A stretch of DNA of 64,000 bases from Streptomyces sp. QL37 (GTDB lineage Bacteria; Actinomycetota; Actinomycetes; Streptomycetales; Streptomycetaceae): contig NZ_PTJS01000001.1 in NCBI RefSeq assembly GCF_002941025.1, positions 2,232,001 through 2,296,000 on the forward strand, in the 5' to 3' direction. Every line of letters begins with the position of its first letter. Positions within the stretch are counted from its first letter, which is position 1. The notes beneath the pieces are model-generated. The model saw nothing but the letters and a program-made list of their open reading frames with translations. It did no database searches and was not told the origin of the DNA. Of this stretch, positions 9,091-16,890 are shown in pieces. Both the position numbers and the translations under genes were made by a program.

Positions 9091-9456
9091 ATGTCGAATT
9101 CAGAGCGCGTGGAGCTGCCGGTCCTGGACGCGGGTGCCGCGGTGCCGTGCTGCCCGCCGATCACCGCGGGAGAGCTGTCCCAGGACGACGCGGAGCGGAT
9201 GGCCGTGATGTTCAAGGCACTGTCCGACCCGGTGCGGCTCCGCCTCTTCTCCAAGGTCGCCTCGCACCCCGGTGGCGAGGCGTGCGTGTGCGACATCTCC
9301 GACGTCGGCGTCTCCCAGCCGACGGTCTCCCACCACCTGAAGAAGCTGCGCGAGGCCGGCCTGCTGACCTCGGAGCGGCGTGGGACCTGGGTCTACTACC
9401 AGGTCGCCCCGTCCGTGGTGGCGGCCATGTCAGCCATGCTCGACCTGCGGGTCTGA
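9091..9456 (+). CDS. arsR: ArsR-family metalloregulator (first copy)
   Basis: A 121-residue winged-helix repressor with vicinal cysteines at VPCCPP (residues 20-21) and the metal-binding ACVCDI in the alpha3 region (EACVCDISDVGVSQ), then the recognition helix QPTVSHHLKKLREAGLL and wing RGTWVYYQ. As(III) binding to the cysteines would release DNA. The ATG at 9091 has no evident Shine-Dalgarno sequence. CAACAT at 9079-9084 would act as a -10 element placing the transcript start at the ATG, so a leaderless message is likely. It is divergent from arsO across 103 bp that holds GTCTAT (9042-9047) and ATAGAC (9083-9088), a possible operator. Confidence 0.9.
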   Translation: MSNSERVELPVLDAGAAVPCCPPITAGELSQDDAERMAVMFKALSDPVRLRLFSKVASHPGGEACVCDISDVGVSQPTVSHHLKKLREAGLLTSERRGTWVYYQVAPSVVAAMSAMLDLRV

Positions 9457-9470
9457 TCGCGGGTGGTGCG

Positions 9471-10592
9471 TCAGGCCTCCCCGCCCGGGGTGGTGAGGCC
9501 CGCGGAGGCGAACTTCCTCCGCCAGGCCAGCGCGACGTACACGAGTCCGATCAGGACGGGGACTTCGATGAGCGGGCCGACGACACCGGAGAGCGCCTGG
9601 CCGGAGGTGACGCCGAAGGTGGCGATGGCGACGGCGATGGCCAGCTCGAAGTTGTTGCCCGCCGCGGTGAACGCGAGCGTGGTGGTGCGGTCGTACGCGA
9701 GGCCGAGGCCCTTGCCGAGGAGGAAGGTCCCGAAGAACATGATCGCGAAGTAGGCCAGCAGGGGCAGCGCGATGCGTACGACGTCCATCGGCCGTGAGGT
9801 GATGGTCCCGCCTTGCAGGGCGAAGAGGATGACGATCGTGAACAGCAGCCCGTACAGCGCCCACGGGCCGATCTTCGGCAGGAACTTCGCCTCGTAGTCG
9901 GCGCGGCCCATCTTCCGCTCGCCGATGCGGCGCGTGAGGAAGCCGGCGAGCAGCGGGACACCGAGGAAGATGATGACGTTCAGCGCGATGTGCCAGACGG
10001 ACACGTCCAGGCCCTCGCCGTCACCGAGGTTCATCCAGCGGGGCAGCAGGTCGAGGTAGAACCAGCCCAGCAGGCCGAAGGCGAGCACCTGGAAGACCGA
10101 GTTCAGGGCCACGAGGACGGCTGCGGCTTCGCGGTCGCCGCAGGCGAGGTCGTTCCAGATGATGACCATGGCGATGCAGCGGGCGAGGCCGACGATGATC
10201 AGGCCGGTGCGGTACTCGGGCAGGTCGGGGAGGAAGATCCACGCCAGCGCGAACATCACCGCCGGTCCGACGATCCAGTTGATGACCAGGGAGGAGATGA
10301 GCAGCTTGCGGTCGCCGGTCACGCGGTCGAGCCGGTCGTAGCGGACCTTGGCGAGGACGGGGTACATCATGACCAGCAGGCCGAGTGCGATCGGCAGGGA
10401 GATCCCGCCGATCTCGATCCTCGCGAGCGCGTCGTTCATCCCCGGGACCAGCCGGCCCAGGCCGAGACCGACGGCCATGGCGAGCAGGATCCACACCGCG
10501 AGGTAGCGGTCGAGGGTGGAGAGCTTCTTGACGATCGAGTCGGCCCCTCCGCCGGCCGGAGCGGGGGAGGTGGTGGGCTCGGTGGAGGTCAC
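9471..10592 (-). CDS. acr3: ACR3-family arsenite efflux permease
   Basis: A 373-residue inner membrane protein with about ten hydrophobic segments. The conserved cysteine at residue 139 (GLARCIAMVIIWNDLACGD) and the C-terminal GPLIEVPVLIGLVY glutamate are the ACR3 residues needed for As(III)/H+ exchange; a second cysteine lies at 151. It exports arsenite produced by the arsenate reductase encoded nearby. The ATG overlaps the TGA of the upstream arsR by 4 bp, so translation is coupled and expression is under that repressor. It converges with the first arsR 14 bp away. Confidence 0.95.
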   Translation of the reverse strand: MTSTEPTTSPAPAGGGADSIVKKLSTLDRYLAVWILLAMAVGLGLGRLVPGMNDALARIEIGGISLPIALGLLVMMYPVLAKVRYDRLDRVTGDRKLLISSLVINWIVGPAVMFALAWIFLPDLPEYRTGLIIVGLARCIAMVIIWNDLACGDREAAAVLVALNSVFQVLAFGLLGWFYLDLLPRWMNLGDGEGLDVSVWHIALNVIIFLGVPLLAGFLTRRIGERKMGRADYEAKFLPKIGPWALYGLLFTIVILFALQGGTITSRPMDVVRIALPLLAYFAIMFFGTFLLGKGLGLAYDRTTTLAFTAAGNNFELAIAVAIATFGVTSGQALSGVVGPLIEVPVLIGLVYVALAWRRKFASAGLTTPGGEA

Positions 10593-10897
10593 GGGCAGGC
10601 CCTCTTGTTCTCGGACGCGGTACGGGCGGAGTCGGCCAGCGCGGCGAACTGCTCGGACAGCCCGGCCAGGACCTCGGGCTTGAGCTTGTAGTAGGTGAAG
10701 CGGCCGCAGGGCTCGGTCTCCACCACGCCTGCCTCGCGCAGGACCTTCATGTGGTTGGAGAGGTTGGTCTGCTTGGCTCCGGTCTCCTCGACCAGGTGGG
10801 TCGTGCAGAGCGTCTCGCGGGCCAGCAGGGTCACGATCCGGAGGCGGAGCGGATCACCCAGCACCCGGATGAGATCAGGATCCACTGAAGTCAGCAT
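10589..10897 (-). CDS. arsR: ArsR-family repressor of the acr3 operon (second copy)
   Basis: A 102-residue winged-helix protein: DPLRLRIVTLLARETLCTTHLVEETG, recognition helix TNLSNHMKVLREAGVV, and wing PCGRFTYYKL. Its cysteines differ from those of the first ArsR: one in TLCTTHL, one at EPCGR, and one in the C-terminal RACP. This suggests a different As(III) site type. It is the first gene of the arsR-acr3 operon with a 4-bp ATGA overlap. It is divergent from arsC across 111 bp with palindromic motifs. Confidence 0.9.
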   Translation of the reverse strand: MLTSVDPDLIRVLGDPLRLRIVTLLARETLCTTHLVEETGAKQTNLSNHMKVLREAGVVETEPCGRFTYYKLKPEVLAGLSEQFAALADSARTASENKRACP

Positions 10898-11008
10898 GCA
10901 CTGATACTGTCACATCACCCTTTGCTGATACCAGCAGGGGCTGAAGTCATCGGCGGCAGGTCAGGTCGTACGACAGGTCCCGCCTCACGACAAGAGAGAG
11001 CGATCACC
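10898..11008. promoter_or_regulatory. Divergent arsR-acr3 / arsC control region
   Basis: TCAGCATGCACTGA (10891-10904, TCAG/CTGA arms) and TGCTGATACCAGCA (10923-10936, a TGCTG-N4-CAGCA palindrome) lie about 32 bp apart. CTGATAC occurs at 10901 and again at 10925. These are the best operator candidates for ArsR control of both directions. Assignment is inference. Confidence 0.4.
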
Positions 11009-11431
11009 ATGGCCGACTCCTCGGGCAAGCCGTCCGTCCTGTTCGTCTGCGTCCACAACGCGGGCCGCTCCCAGATGGCGGCCGCCTGGCTGACCCATCT
11101 GGCCGGGGACCGCGTCGAGGTCCGCTCCGCCGGCTCGGACCCCGGCACCTCCGTCAACCCGGCGGCCGTCGCGGCGATGGCCGAGGCCGGCATCGACATC
11201 TCGGCCGAGATCCCGAAGGTCCTCACCGTGGACGCCGTACGCGAGTCGGACGTGTGCGTCACCATGGGCTGTGGCGACACCTGCCCCGTCTTCCCCGGCA
11301 AGCGCTACCTCGACTGGCGGCTGGAGGACCCGGCCGGCCAGGGCGTGGAAGCCGTACGGCCGATCCGCGACGAGATCAGGGCCCTGGTCGAGGGCCTGAT
11401 CGAGGAGATCGCCCCGGAGGCCACGGAGTGA
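11009..11431 (+). CDS. arsC: Thiol-dependent arsenate reductase ArsC (low-molecular-weight phosphatase fold)
   Basis: A 140-residue cytosolic enzyme reducing arsenate to arsenite for ACR3 export. The P-loop CVHNAGRSQ (Cys14, CX5R) opens the protein, and VTMGCGDTCPVFPGKRYLDW carries the two extra cysteines and the catalytic aspartate region. This is the pattern of the actinobacterial thioredoxin- or mycothiol-dependent ArsC family rather than the glutaredoxin type. I use the ATG at 11009 (MADSSGKPSVLFVC) with GAGAGAG upstream. It is divergent from arsR-acr3. A second, unrelated ArsC-fold protein lies at 16531. Confidence 0.93.
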   Translation: MADSSGKPSVLFVCVHNAGRSQMAAAWLTHLAGDRVEVRSAGSDPGTSVNPAAVAAMAEAGIDISAEIPKVLTVDAVRESDVCVTMGCGDTCPVFPGKRYLDWRLEDPAGQGVEAVRPIRDEIRALVEGLIEEIAPEATE

Positions 11432-11483
11432 GCGGGCCCGGAGTGCGCTCTCCCGGCCCGCTCGTCGCTCCCCGTGTCTCCGG

Positions 11484-13295
11484 TCAGTCCGCGAGGAGTT
11501 CGCGCAGTTCTGTCACCGCCTCGCGGAGGTGGTCGCCGAAGGCGTGCATCTGCCCGGCCACCGCCTGCGGGGTGCTCAGGTAGAGGTTGAAGCGGTCCGG
11601 CAGCAGGACGTAGGCGACGCCGATGCAGCGGCTGCTCGTGGACCCGAAGCCGAAGTACTGGATGTTCTCGGACGGGGCCGAGCTCGTGCTCAGGTAGTCG
11701 TCGCGCATGGTGAGCCAGCCCGGGGAGCGGTACAGCGCGGGCTGTTCGCGCACGCCGAGTTCGTCGCCGCGGCGGCGCTGGATCAGTTCGAGCTCCCAGA
11801 GGTGCTGCTCGGGGGCCTCGCCCGCCTGGCACTCCTTCGCCCGTGCCACGTGGGCTCCGGCGGCGGCCCGGAAGGCCGCACGGCGGGTGTCGCGGTCCGC
11901 CGTGGGGTCGTCCATCGCCGCGACGAAGGCGGGCATCTCGGGGGTGACCACGCGCATCGCCTCGGTGCGGCCGTGGCGGTACTGCCGGGTGGCGATCGAC
12001 TCGTACGTGGCTCCCAGGTGGCCCTTGGCCCGCTGGTGGGCCAGTTGGTACGCGACCTGGACGAAGGCGTCCGGGGACACTCCGAGCGCCTTGGCCGCCG
12101 TACTGCCGAAGTCCTCGAACGACACGGTGCGGGTGGCGGTGGCGTCTCCGTACGCGGCGAACTCCTCGGCCGCGGTGCGCACCCGCGCCCGCTGGGACGC
12201 GTCCAGTTCGAAGGTCAGGGGGCGTGGTGCCGGCTCGCCCTGGGGGCGCGCCCCGGACAGCCGGGAGTGCTCGTCCGGCGGGGTGCCGAGCAGGGCGTCG
12301 GTGAAGCTGAGGATGGTCGTCCCGTCCAGCTCGCAGTGCTCGACGTTGATGCCGGCCCGGCCGTCCGCGTAGACGACGAAGGAGACGGCCTTGTCGAACC
12401 AGCGGTTGCCCCGGTCGCCGTGGAGCAGTTCGTCGCAGGCGGCCTGGGTGTCATCGGGCGCGAAGTCCTCCAGGCAGACGCAGAAGAGTGCGGTCTCGAT
12501 GTCGTCCAGCGTGCGGGCGTTGCCGGGGTGGCCGTCGACGAGGGACGCCCGGGTGGCCGCCCACTCGGCGCGCGCCATGGTGGTGAGGTGGCCGGCCCGG
12601 TCCTCCTCGGGCGTGTGGACGTCGGCCTTGGTGACGGCGCGCAGGCCGGCCTCGATCTCGTCGAGGCTGTGCGGCACCCCGTCGGGGCCGAGCACGTCCA
12701 GCCGGAACATCGTGCCCCGGAAGAACACGACGATGTGCCGGGCCGTGGACGGCCCGGGCGCCTGCTCGCTGTACGGGGCACGCACCGTGTCCAGCGGCAC
12801 CCCGGGGATACGGGTCGTGGAGAAGAGGTACTTGTTCTGCACCATCGACTGGGGTACGCCGCGCTGCTCCACCGGCGCGATCAGCCCGTCGTCGAGCCGC
12901 CGCTTGTAGTGCAGTGCCCCCGCCACGAGCCCGGCCGCGCGATCGAGCTGACCCTGCCCGGTGTCCTGGAACAGGAAGAAGAAGTTGGCGTTGAGCGCGA
13001 TCCGGTCCCGGCGGCCGAGGTAGCGGTACGGCCAGAAGGTGTCGAGCCAGCTGTGCACACCCTCCGTGGCGTCGTACTCCTCCAGCGCCGCGTGCAGCGT
13101 CCGGCCGGGGCCGCCGGGCCGCAGGAAGGCGGCGACCTCGGCCTCCGTCGCGGCCCGCTCCTCGGCGGTCAGCAGTGGGGCGCACCAGGCGAGGAACCTC
13201 TCGCAGCTCGCCTCGAGCGTGGGCAGCGGCACGCGCGGGAGGCTTCCTTCACGGGCGAAGGTCGCGCCGGCTGCTGCTTCCTGACTGACGTTCAA
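11484..13295 (-). CDS. Choline/carnitine O-acyltransferase family protein
   Basis: A 603-residue enzyme of the carnitine/choline acyltransferase family, which moves acyl groups between CoA and a hydroxylated quaternary amine. The catalytic histidine is at residue 320 in GINVEHCELDGTT, matching the family H-x3-D-G motif. NKYLFSTTRIPGVPLDT and VVFFRGTMFRLDV are further family blocks, and the C-terminal STSS/YVLLPDRF region is typical. The TTG start at 13295 is preceded by a purine-rich AAGAGAG. It is the last gene of a three-gene minus-strand run with a methyltransferase and a 2OG-Fe(II) oxygenase, so its acceptor may be a hydroxylated, N-methylated amino acid made by its neighbours (inference). 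Confidence 0.88.
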   Translation of the reverse strand: MNVSQEAAAGATFAREGSLPRVPLPTLEASCERFLAWCAPLLTAEERAATEAEVAAFLRPGGPGRTLHAALEEYDATEGVHSWLDTFWPYRYLGRRDRIALNANFFFLFQDTGQGQLDRAAGLVAGALHYKRRLDDGLIAPVEQRGVPQSMVQNKYLFSTTRIPGVPLDTVRAPYSEQAPGPSTARHIVVFFRGTMFRLDVLGPDGVPHSLDEIEAGLRAVTKADVHTPEEDRAGHLTTMARAEWAATRASLVDGHPGNARTLDDIETALFCVCLEDFAPDDTQAACDELLHGDRGNRWFDKAVSFVVYADGRAGINVEHCELDGTTILSFTDALLGTPPDEHSRLSGARPQGEPAPRPLTFELDASQRARVRTAAEEFAAYGDATATRTVSFEDFGSTAAKALGVSPDAFVQVAYQLAHQRAKGHLGATYESIATRQYRHGRTEAMRVVTPEMPAFVAAMDDPTADRDTRRAAFRAAAGAHVARAKECQAGEAPEQHLWELELIQRRRGDELGVREQPALYRSPGWLTMRDDYLSTSSAPSENIQYFGFGSTSSRCIGVAYVLLPDRFNLYLSTPQAVAGQMHAFGDHLREAVTELRELLAD

Positions 13296-13330
13296 TGCGG
13301 CTCTCTTCTCGGTGAGTGGGGATGGTGGGT

Positions 13331-14215
13331 CTACCGGTGCTGCGGCCTGGAGAGATGGAGCTGGGCGTAGAGCCAGCCTTCCTCCTCCAGCCCGCTCGCG
13401 TCCACACCGGCGGCGGCGAGACCGTCCAGGACTCCCTGCCGCTCCTGCGGGCCCGCGAACCGCCGCTGCTTGAAGACCCCGTCGACCCGGGTGGTCCGGT
13501 AACCCAGCTCCTCCAGGGCCTTCTCGACGGGGTCGAAGGGGAACATCCGCAGCACGAAGTGGGCCATCCAGGGGAGGCGGCCGTCCTGGGCGGCGACGAC
13601 GCGGGTGAGGGTGCGCTCGGTGACGTAGCCGATGCAGCCCGTGGAGATCACCAGGTCCGTCCCGGCGAGCAGGTCGCGCTGCGCGGGGGTGGGGTCGTCC
13701 GCCTCCAGGTCGGCGTTGACGGTGTCGTCGAGGAAGCCGGCCTCCTGGGCGTAGGCCAGCGCCTCGGCGGACGCGTCCAGGCCGGTGAAGTGCAGGGCCC
13801 GCGCGGGGCTTCGGGAGCGGGAGAGGTCACGGTCGCGCTCCAGCAGTCCGGCGCGGGTCCCGGGGCCGCTGCCGTCGTAGCGCGCGTACAGCTCGTCCAT
13901 CGTGGCGTCGTACTTGAGCAGGGCGGCGTTGATCCCGTACGAGCAGCCGATGTCCAGCACACGGGGGACGGCGACCTGTTCCGTCTCCCGGTACTCCTTG
14001 ACGAGCTTGTCGAACCAGGGCTTGGCCAGTTGGGGCACGCGGTAGCCGAGCGGGCGGAGCACCTGGAAGTACGTGCGGGGGTCGGGTGCGGTGTAGATGT
14101 GGTCCAGCGAGACTTTTCCGGACGCGTCGAGACGCAAGGGTTTCTCCTCGGTGGGGCGCGTGGCAGTGCCTGAACCGTTCGCCGAGCCGCTGGGGCCTTT
14201 CGTCCGGACCGGCAT
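13331..14215 (-). CDS. Class I SAM-dependent methyltransferase
   Basis: A 294-residue protein. Motif I is VLDIGCSYG at residues 86-94; FTGLDASAEALAYAQEAG is the acidic motif II region and DLVISTGCIGYV the motif IV position. The conserved opening LDASGKVSLDHIYTAPDPRTYF is a family-specific N-terminal block. The start is uncertain: ATG 14215 gives an extra Ser/Gly-rich 25 residues, while a TTG near 14137 follows a better GAGGAGA box. It sits 17 bp downstream of the 2OG oxygenase gene and 35 bp upstream of the acyltransferase gene. The substrate is unknown; N-methylation of a hydroxylated amino acid would fit the operon (inference). Confidence 0.85.
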   Translation of the reverse strand: MPVRTKGPSGSANGSGTATRPTEEKPLRLDASGKVSLDHIYTAPDPRTYFQVLRPLGYRVPQLAKPWFDKLVKEYRETEQVAVPRVLDIGCSYGINAALLKYDATMDELYARYDGSGPGTRAGLLERDRDLSRSRSPARALHFTGLDASAEALAYAQEAGFLDDTVNADLEADDPTPAQRDLLAGTDLVISTGCIGYVTERTLTRVVAAQDGRLPWMAHFVLRMFPFDPVEKALEELGYRTTRVDGVFKQRRFAGPQERQGVLDGLAAAGVDASGLEEEGWLYAQLHLSRPQHR

Positions 14216-14232
14216 GGTCCGGACGAGGGGCC

Positions 14233-15096
14233 CTAGTCCAGGAGCTGGTCACCCCGTACGGCCCGGCCTTCCGCCGCCAGGTGTTCGGGAGTGACGCGGC
14301 CGAAGAGCTGCCGGGTGCGCGCCACGCTCCCGATGACGCCGGGGCGCTCGCTGTAGGCGAAGATCGCACTGTGGCGGGCGAGTCCGCCCCGGACCGGGCT
14401 GACCCGGTGCAGCGAGTAGCGGCCCTTGAACAGCTGGAGGTCGCCCGGGCGCAGGGGCAGTCGCTCCGGCGTGCCGCGGCCGTCCAGGACGTCCCGGACG
14501 TCGTCGAAGCGCTCGTCGTCGGCGGACCTGATGTTCGGGCAGTACTCGAACGATCCGCCCTCCTGGGCCTCCTGGGTCAGCATGCTCACCGTGTACTCGT
14601 TGGTGTCGAAGTGCCAGGGGTGCTCCATGCCCGGCCGTACGACGTTGAGCACCAGCCCGGAGAGCGGGTCGGCGAGCTCGTACAGGCAGGGCAGTCCGAA
14701 GCAGTCGGCGACGAAGCCCTGGAACGCCTCATGGGCGTAGAGCCGGCCGATGAGGGAGTCCCCCGGGATGTGGTCGCGGGCGACGAACGCGTTGCCCCGC
14801 TCGAAGGTGCGGCGCCCGGGGTGGTGTTCGGGCAGGTCCTCGTCCACGTCGATGTTGTAGACGTTGACCGTCTCGACGTCGAAGTACGCGTGCGGGGCGA
14901 GGGCGGCGCACTCCTGTCGCAGGACCTCCTGGAGCGGAGGGCGGACGAAGTCCGGCAGTACGGTGCAGCCGGCCTCGGCCAGTTCACGCCTCGCCCGCGC
15001 CACCACGGCGCGGGCCTGTGGGCTTCCCGGTTCCGACAAGGGGTAGTGGTCCGTGTCGACCACCTGGTCGAGCGTGATGGCTTGCAGAGTGCTCAT
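14233..15096 (-). CDS. 2-oxoglutarate/Fe(II)-dependent oxygenase, ArpA/HalD-like
   Basis: A 287-residue cytosolic enzyme. The iron facial triad is visible: H162 and D164 in PWHFDTNEY, and H230 in YSLHRVSPV. The arginine two residues after a nearby G (PVRGG) can bind 2-oxoglutarate. The family includes free-amino-acid halogenases that replace the aspartate with glycine. Here the aspartate is present, so hydroxylation is expected rather than halogenation. ATG 15096 has GAGAGGG upstream; the frame is open to 15129. It is the first gene of the operon with the methyltransferase and acyltransferase. The upstream gap has a TGTGAC-AC-GTCACA palindrome. Confidence 0.8.
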   Translation of the reverse strand: MSTLQAITLDQVVDTDHYPLSEPGSPQARAVVARARRELAEAGCTVLPDFVRPPLQEVLRQECAALAPHAYFDVETVNVYNIDVDEDLPEHHPGRRTFERGNAFVARDHIPGDSLIGRLYAHEAFQGFVADCFGLPCLYELADPLSGLVLNVVRPGMEHPWHFDTNEYTVSMLTQEAQEGGSFEYCPNIRSADDERFDDVRDVLDGRGTPERLPLRPGDLQLFKGRYSLHRVSPVRGGLARHSAIFAYSERPGVIGSVARTRQLFGRVTPEHLAAEGRAVRGDQLLD

Positions 15097-15177
15097 TACG
15101 ACCCTCTCACGCGTGGACGTCGGTAACACAACTGACGAGTAACGGAGTTGAAGTTCCCACAGCCCCGCTGCGTTGTC

Positions 15178-15191
15178 TGTGACACGTCACA
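15178..15191. promoter_or_regulatory. Palindromic operator candidate upstream of the oxygenase operon
   Basis: TGTGAC (15178-15183) and GTCACA (15186-15191) are separated by 2 bp, 82 bp upstream of the oxygenase ATG. The binding protein is unknown. Confidence 0.4.
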
Positions 15192-15250
15192 CTTCCGGAG
15201 TGCGTGTGCGGTGGCCAGAGGCCCTTTCCGGCCGCGACCGGTGGTCCGCG

Positions 15251-16057
15251 TCAGTCGAGGTCGATGACGGGACGCGCGTTGAAGTCGGCGAACATGTCCT
15301 CGCCCTCGGGCCCGTCGAGGAAGGCCGCGGTGTCCGGATTGCGGTTGGCGGTGGCGAGCGGCAGCCATTCGAGCAGCGAGCCGTAGCCCCCGCAGACCGC
15401 CTCTCCCCCGTCGCCGCCGTATACGGATCCGGGGTCCGAGGTCATCTCGGCGGTGTCGTAGACGTCGGAGGCGATGCGCAGCCCGAAGGCGTTCGGCGCG
15501 CGGTGCGGGCCGTCACCCTCGCCGTAGGGGGACACGTCCGCCGGGTAGCCGTCGCCCCAGCGGAAGAGCGTGCGGGCGCCGGCTCCGCAGGCGTGCTCCC
15601 ACTCGTCCGGGCGGGGCAGCCGAAGGCCCTCCCCGGCGAGCAGCCCGGGGACCAGCGCGGGGAGTTCGGGCAGTTTCCTGGGCTCGACCGCCATCAGCAC
15701 GGTGGGCAGGGTGACCGTGCGCGGCGGGGTCATCACCTGCGCGAGGCGCTCGCGCGGGTCGGTCTCGAAGCCGAAGCCGCCCGCGAGGCTCTCCTCGCGG
15801 TAGGAGACGAGCTGTTCGGGAAGCGGCTGCCAGGCGTCCACGTCGAAGCCGACGGCCACCTCACCGCCGGGCACCAGGGCGTACAGCTCCCCGGCCCGTT
15901 CGATCACGGCGCGGTGGGGACCGCCGCCGGGGAGCGGGGAGGTTTCCAGCCGGAGGAGCCGCCCGCCGGCCCGGCGGGCGGCCTCGTCCGCGCGGCGCGT
16001 GGCGGTGGCCGTGTCCAGGGCGCGCCAGCGGGCGAGGGTCAGGTCGGCGAGAGACAT
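15251..16057 (-). CDS. SUMF1/formylglycine-generating-enzyme-like protein
   Basis: A 268-residue protein. The middle contains LRLPRPDEWEHACGAGARTLFRWGD, closely resembling the RLPTEAEWEYA...YPWGD core of the SUMF1 family, which holds formylglycine-generating enzyme, EgtB and maturases such as PvdO. The end EAVCGGYGSLLEWLP resembles the usual GNVWEW block in degenerate form. The paired copper-binding cysteines of true formylglycine-generating enzyme are not obvious. The N-terminal 110 residues are not family-like to me. ATG 16057 was chosen as the first Met after a Pro-rich open stretch. It lies 154 bp upstream of the oxygenase operon on the same strand, so association is possible. Confidence 0.6.
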   Translation of the reverse strand: MSLADLTLARWRALDTATATRRADEAARRAGGRLLRLETSPLPGGGPHRAVIERAGELYALVPGGEVAVGFDVDAWQPLPEQLVSYREESLAGGFGFETDPRERLAQVMTPPRTVTLPTVLMAVEPRKLPELPALVPGLLAGEGLRLPRPDEWEHACGAGARTLFRWGDGYPADVSPYGEGDGPHRAPNAFGLRIASDVYDTAEMTSDPGSVYGGDGGEAVCGGYGSLLEWLPLATANRNPDTAAFLDGPEGEDMFADFNARPVIDLD

Positions 16058-16099
16058 GGCGTGCAGTCTCGCACCCCTCCCGCGCGGCGGCGGAACCGG

Positions 16100-16134
16100 C
16101 GCCTGTGCCCCCGGGCTCCCCGGGGGCACAGGCG
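16100..16134 (-). terminator. Terminator after the small gene at 16142
   Basis: A perfect 16-bp stem (16100-16115 with 16119-16134) with a 3-nt loop CTC, lying between two minus-strand genes. Confidence 0.85.
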
Positions 16135-16141
16135 GGCCGGG

Positions 16142-16411
16142 TCAGCGGCCGTAGCGGATCAGGGCACGGACCATGCGGCAGGTGGTGTCGGACGGCGGGT
16201 GGATGGCGAGACGGTCCGCGGTCGCGCGGATGCGGGCGTTGTCGGCGGTCGACGGCTGGTACACCCCGGTGTCGAGCAGGGCTATCGCCAGGCGCATGGC
16301 CTTCAGGCGGCGGTTGTGGGAGACATACCACTCGCGGGGCCGGCCCGCGGGGAGCGGCTTCTTCCGCAGCGGCTTTTCGAGCGGCTGGGTCGTGACTGTG
16401 GCAACGGCCAT
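16142..16411 (-). CDS. Small conserved hypothetical protein (89 aa)
   Basis: A basic soluble protein with a helical centre RRLKAMRLAIALLDTGVYQP and a second segment TADNARIRATADRLAIHPPS, ending in CRMVRALIRYGR. No catalytic motif, signal or membrane segment is visible. The ATG at 16411 is set by a textbook AGGAGG 6 nt upstream; a TTG two codons earlier is less likely. It stands alone between a terminator and the divergent ArsC-like gene. I do not recognise a function. Confidence 0.65.
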   Translation of the reverse strand: MAVATVTTQPLEKPLRKKPLPAGRPREWYVSHNRRLKAMRLAIALLDTGVYQPSTADNARIRATADRLAIHPPSDTTCRMVRALIRYGR

Positions 16412-16530
16412 CGGCAACCTCCTGGCACGGTGGTGGAACCCTCACGAACTACCTCCATTTTACTGCCCACCACTGACAATCGCCCCTGGCCAGAGGGGCT
16501 TTCGGGGATCCCTCCCGTACCCTGGGCCCC

Positions 16531-16890
16531 ATGGAGATCTGGATCAATCCCGCCTGTTCCAAATGCCGCGGCGCGGTGAGCCTGCTCGACGCGGAGGGCG
16601 CCGAATACACCGTCCGCCGCTATCTGGAGGACGTCCCGTCGGCCGAGGAGATCCGTGCCGTTCTCGACCGTCTCGGACTGGAGCCGTGGGACATCACCCG
16701 CACCCAGGAGGCCGAGGCGAAGGAGCTCGGGGTCAAGGAGTGGGCGAGGGACGCCGGTTCGCGCGAGCGGTGGATCACGGCGCTGTCCGAGCACCCGAAG
16801 CTGATCCAGCGCCCGATCATCACCGCGCAGGACGGTTCGGCCGTGGTGGCTCGGACGGACGAGGCCGTGCGGGACGCGCTGGCGCGCTGA
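16531..16890 (+). CDS. ArsC/Spx-family glutaredoxin-fold reductase
   Basis: A 119-residue thioredoxin-fold protein. CSKCRG (cysteines 9 and 12) at the N-terminus, LGLEPWDITRTQE, and the basic HPKLIQRPIITAQDG near the end are the ArsC/Spx/YfgD hallmarks. The conserved arginine of the QRP motif would bind an oxyanion. It may reduce arsenate with glutaredoxin or mycoredoxin, or be a YfgD-like homologue of unknown role. It is not in the ars island but 5 kb away next to glnII. Its start ATG has no clear ribosome binding site and the message may be leaderless. The 213 bp that follow it hold no gene I can support. Confidence 0.85.
   Translation: MEIWINPACSKCRGAVSLLDAEGAEYTVRRYLEDVPSAEEIRAVLDRLGLEPWDITRTQEAEAKELGVKEWARDAGSRERWITALSEHPKLIQRPIITAQDGSAVVARTDEAVRDALAR

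Noticed and set aside
15178..15191. Crp site at the TGTGAC/GTCACA palindrome
   Set aside because: The spacing gives GTG-N6-CAC and does not match the Streptomyces Crp pattern I recall, so the binding protein is left open.
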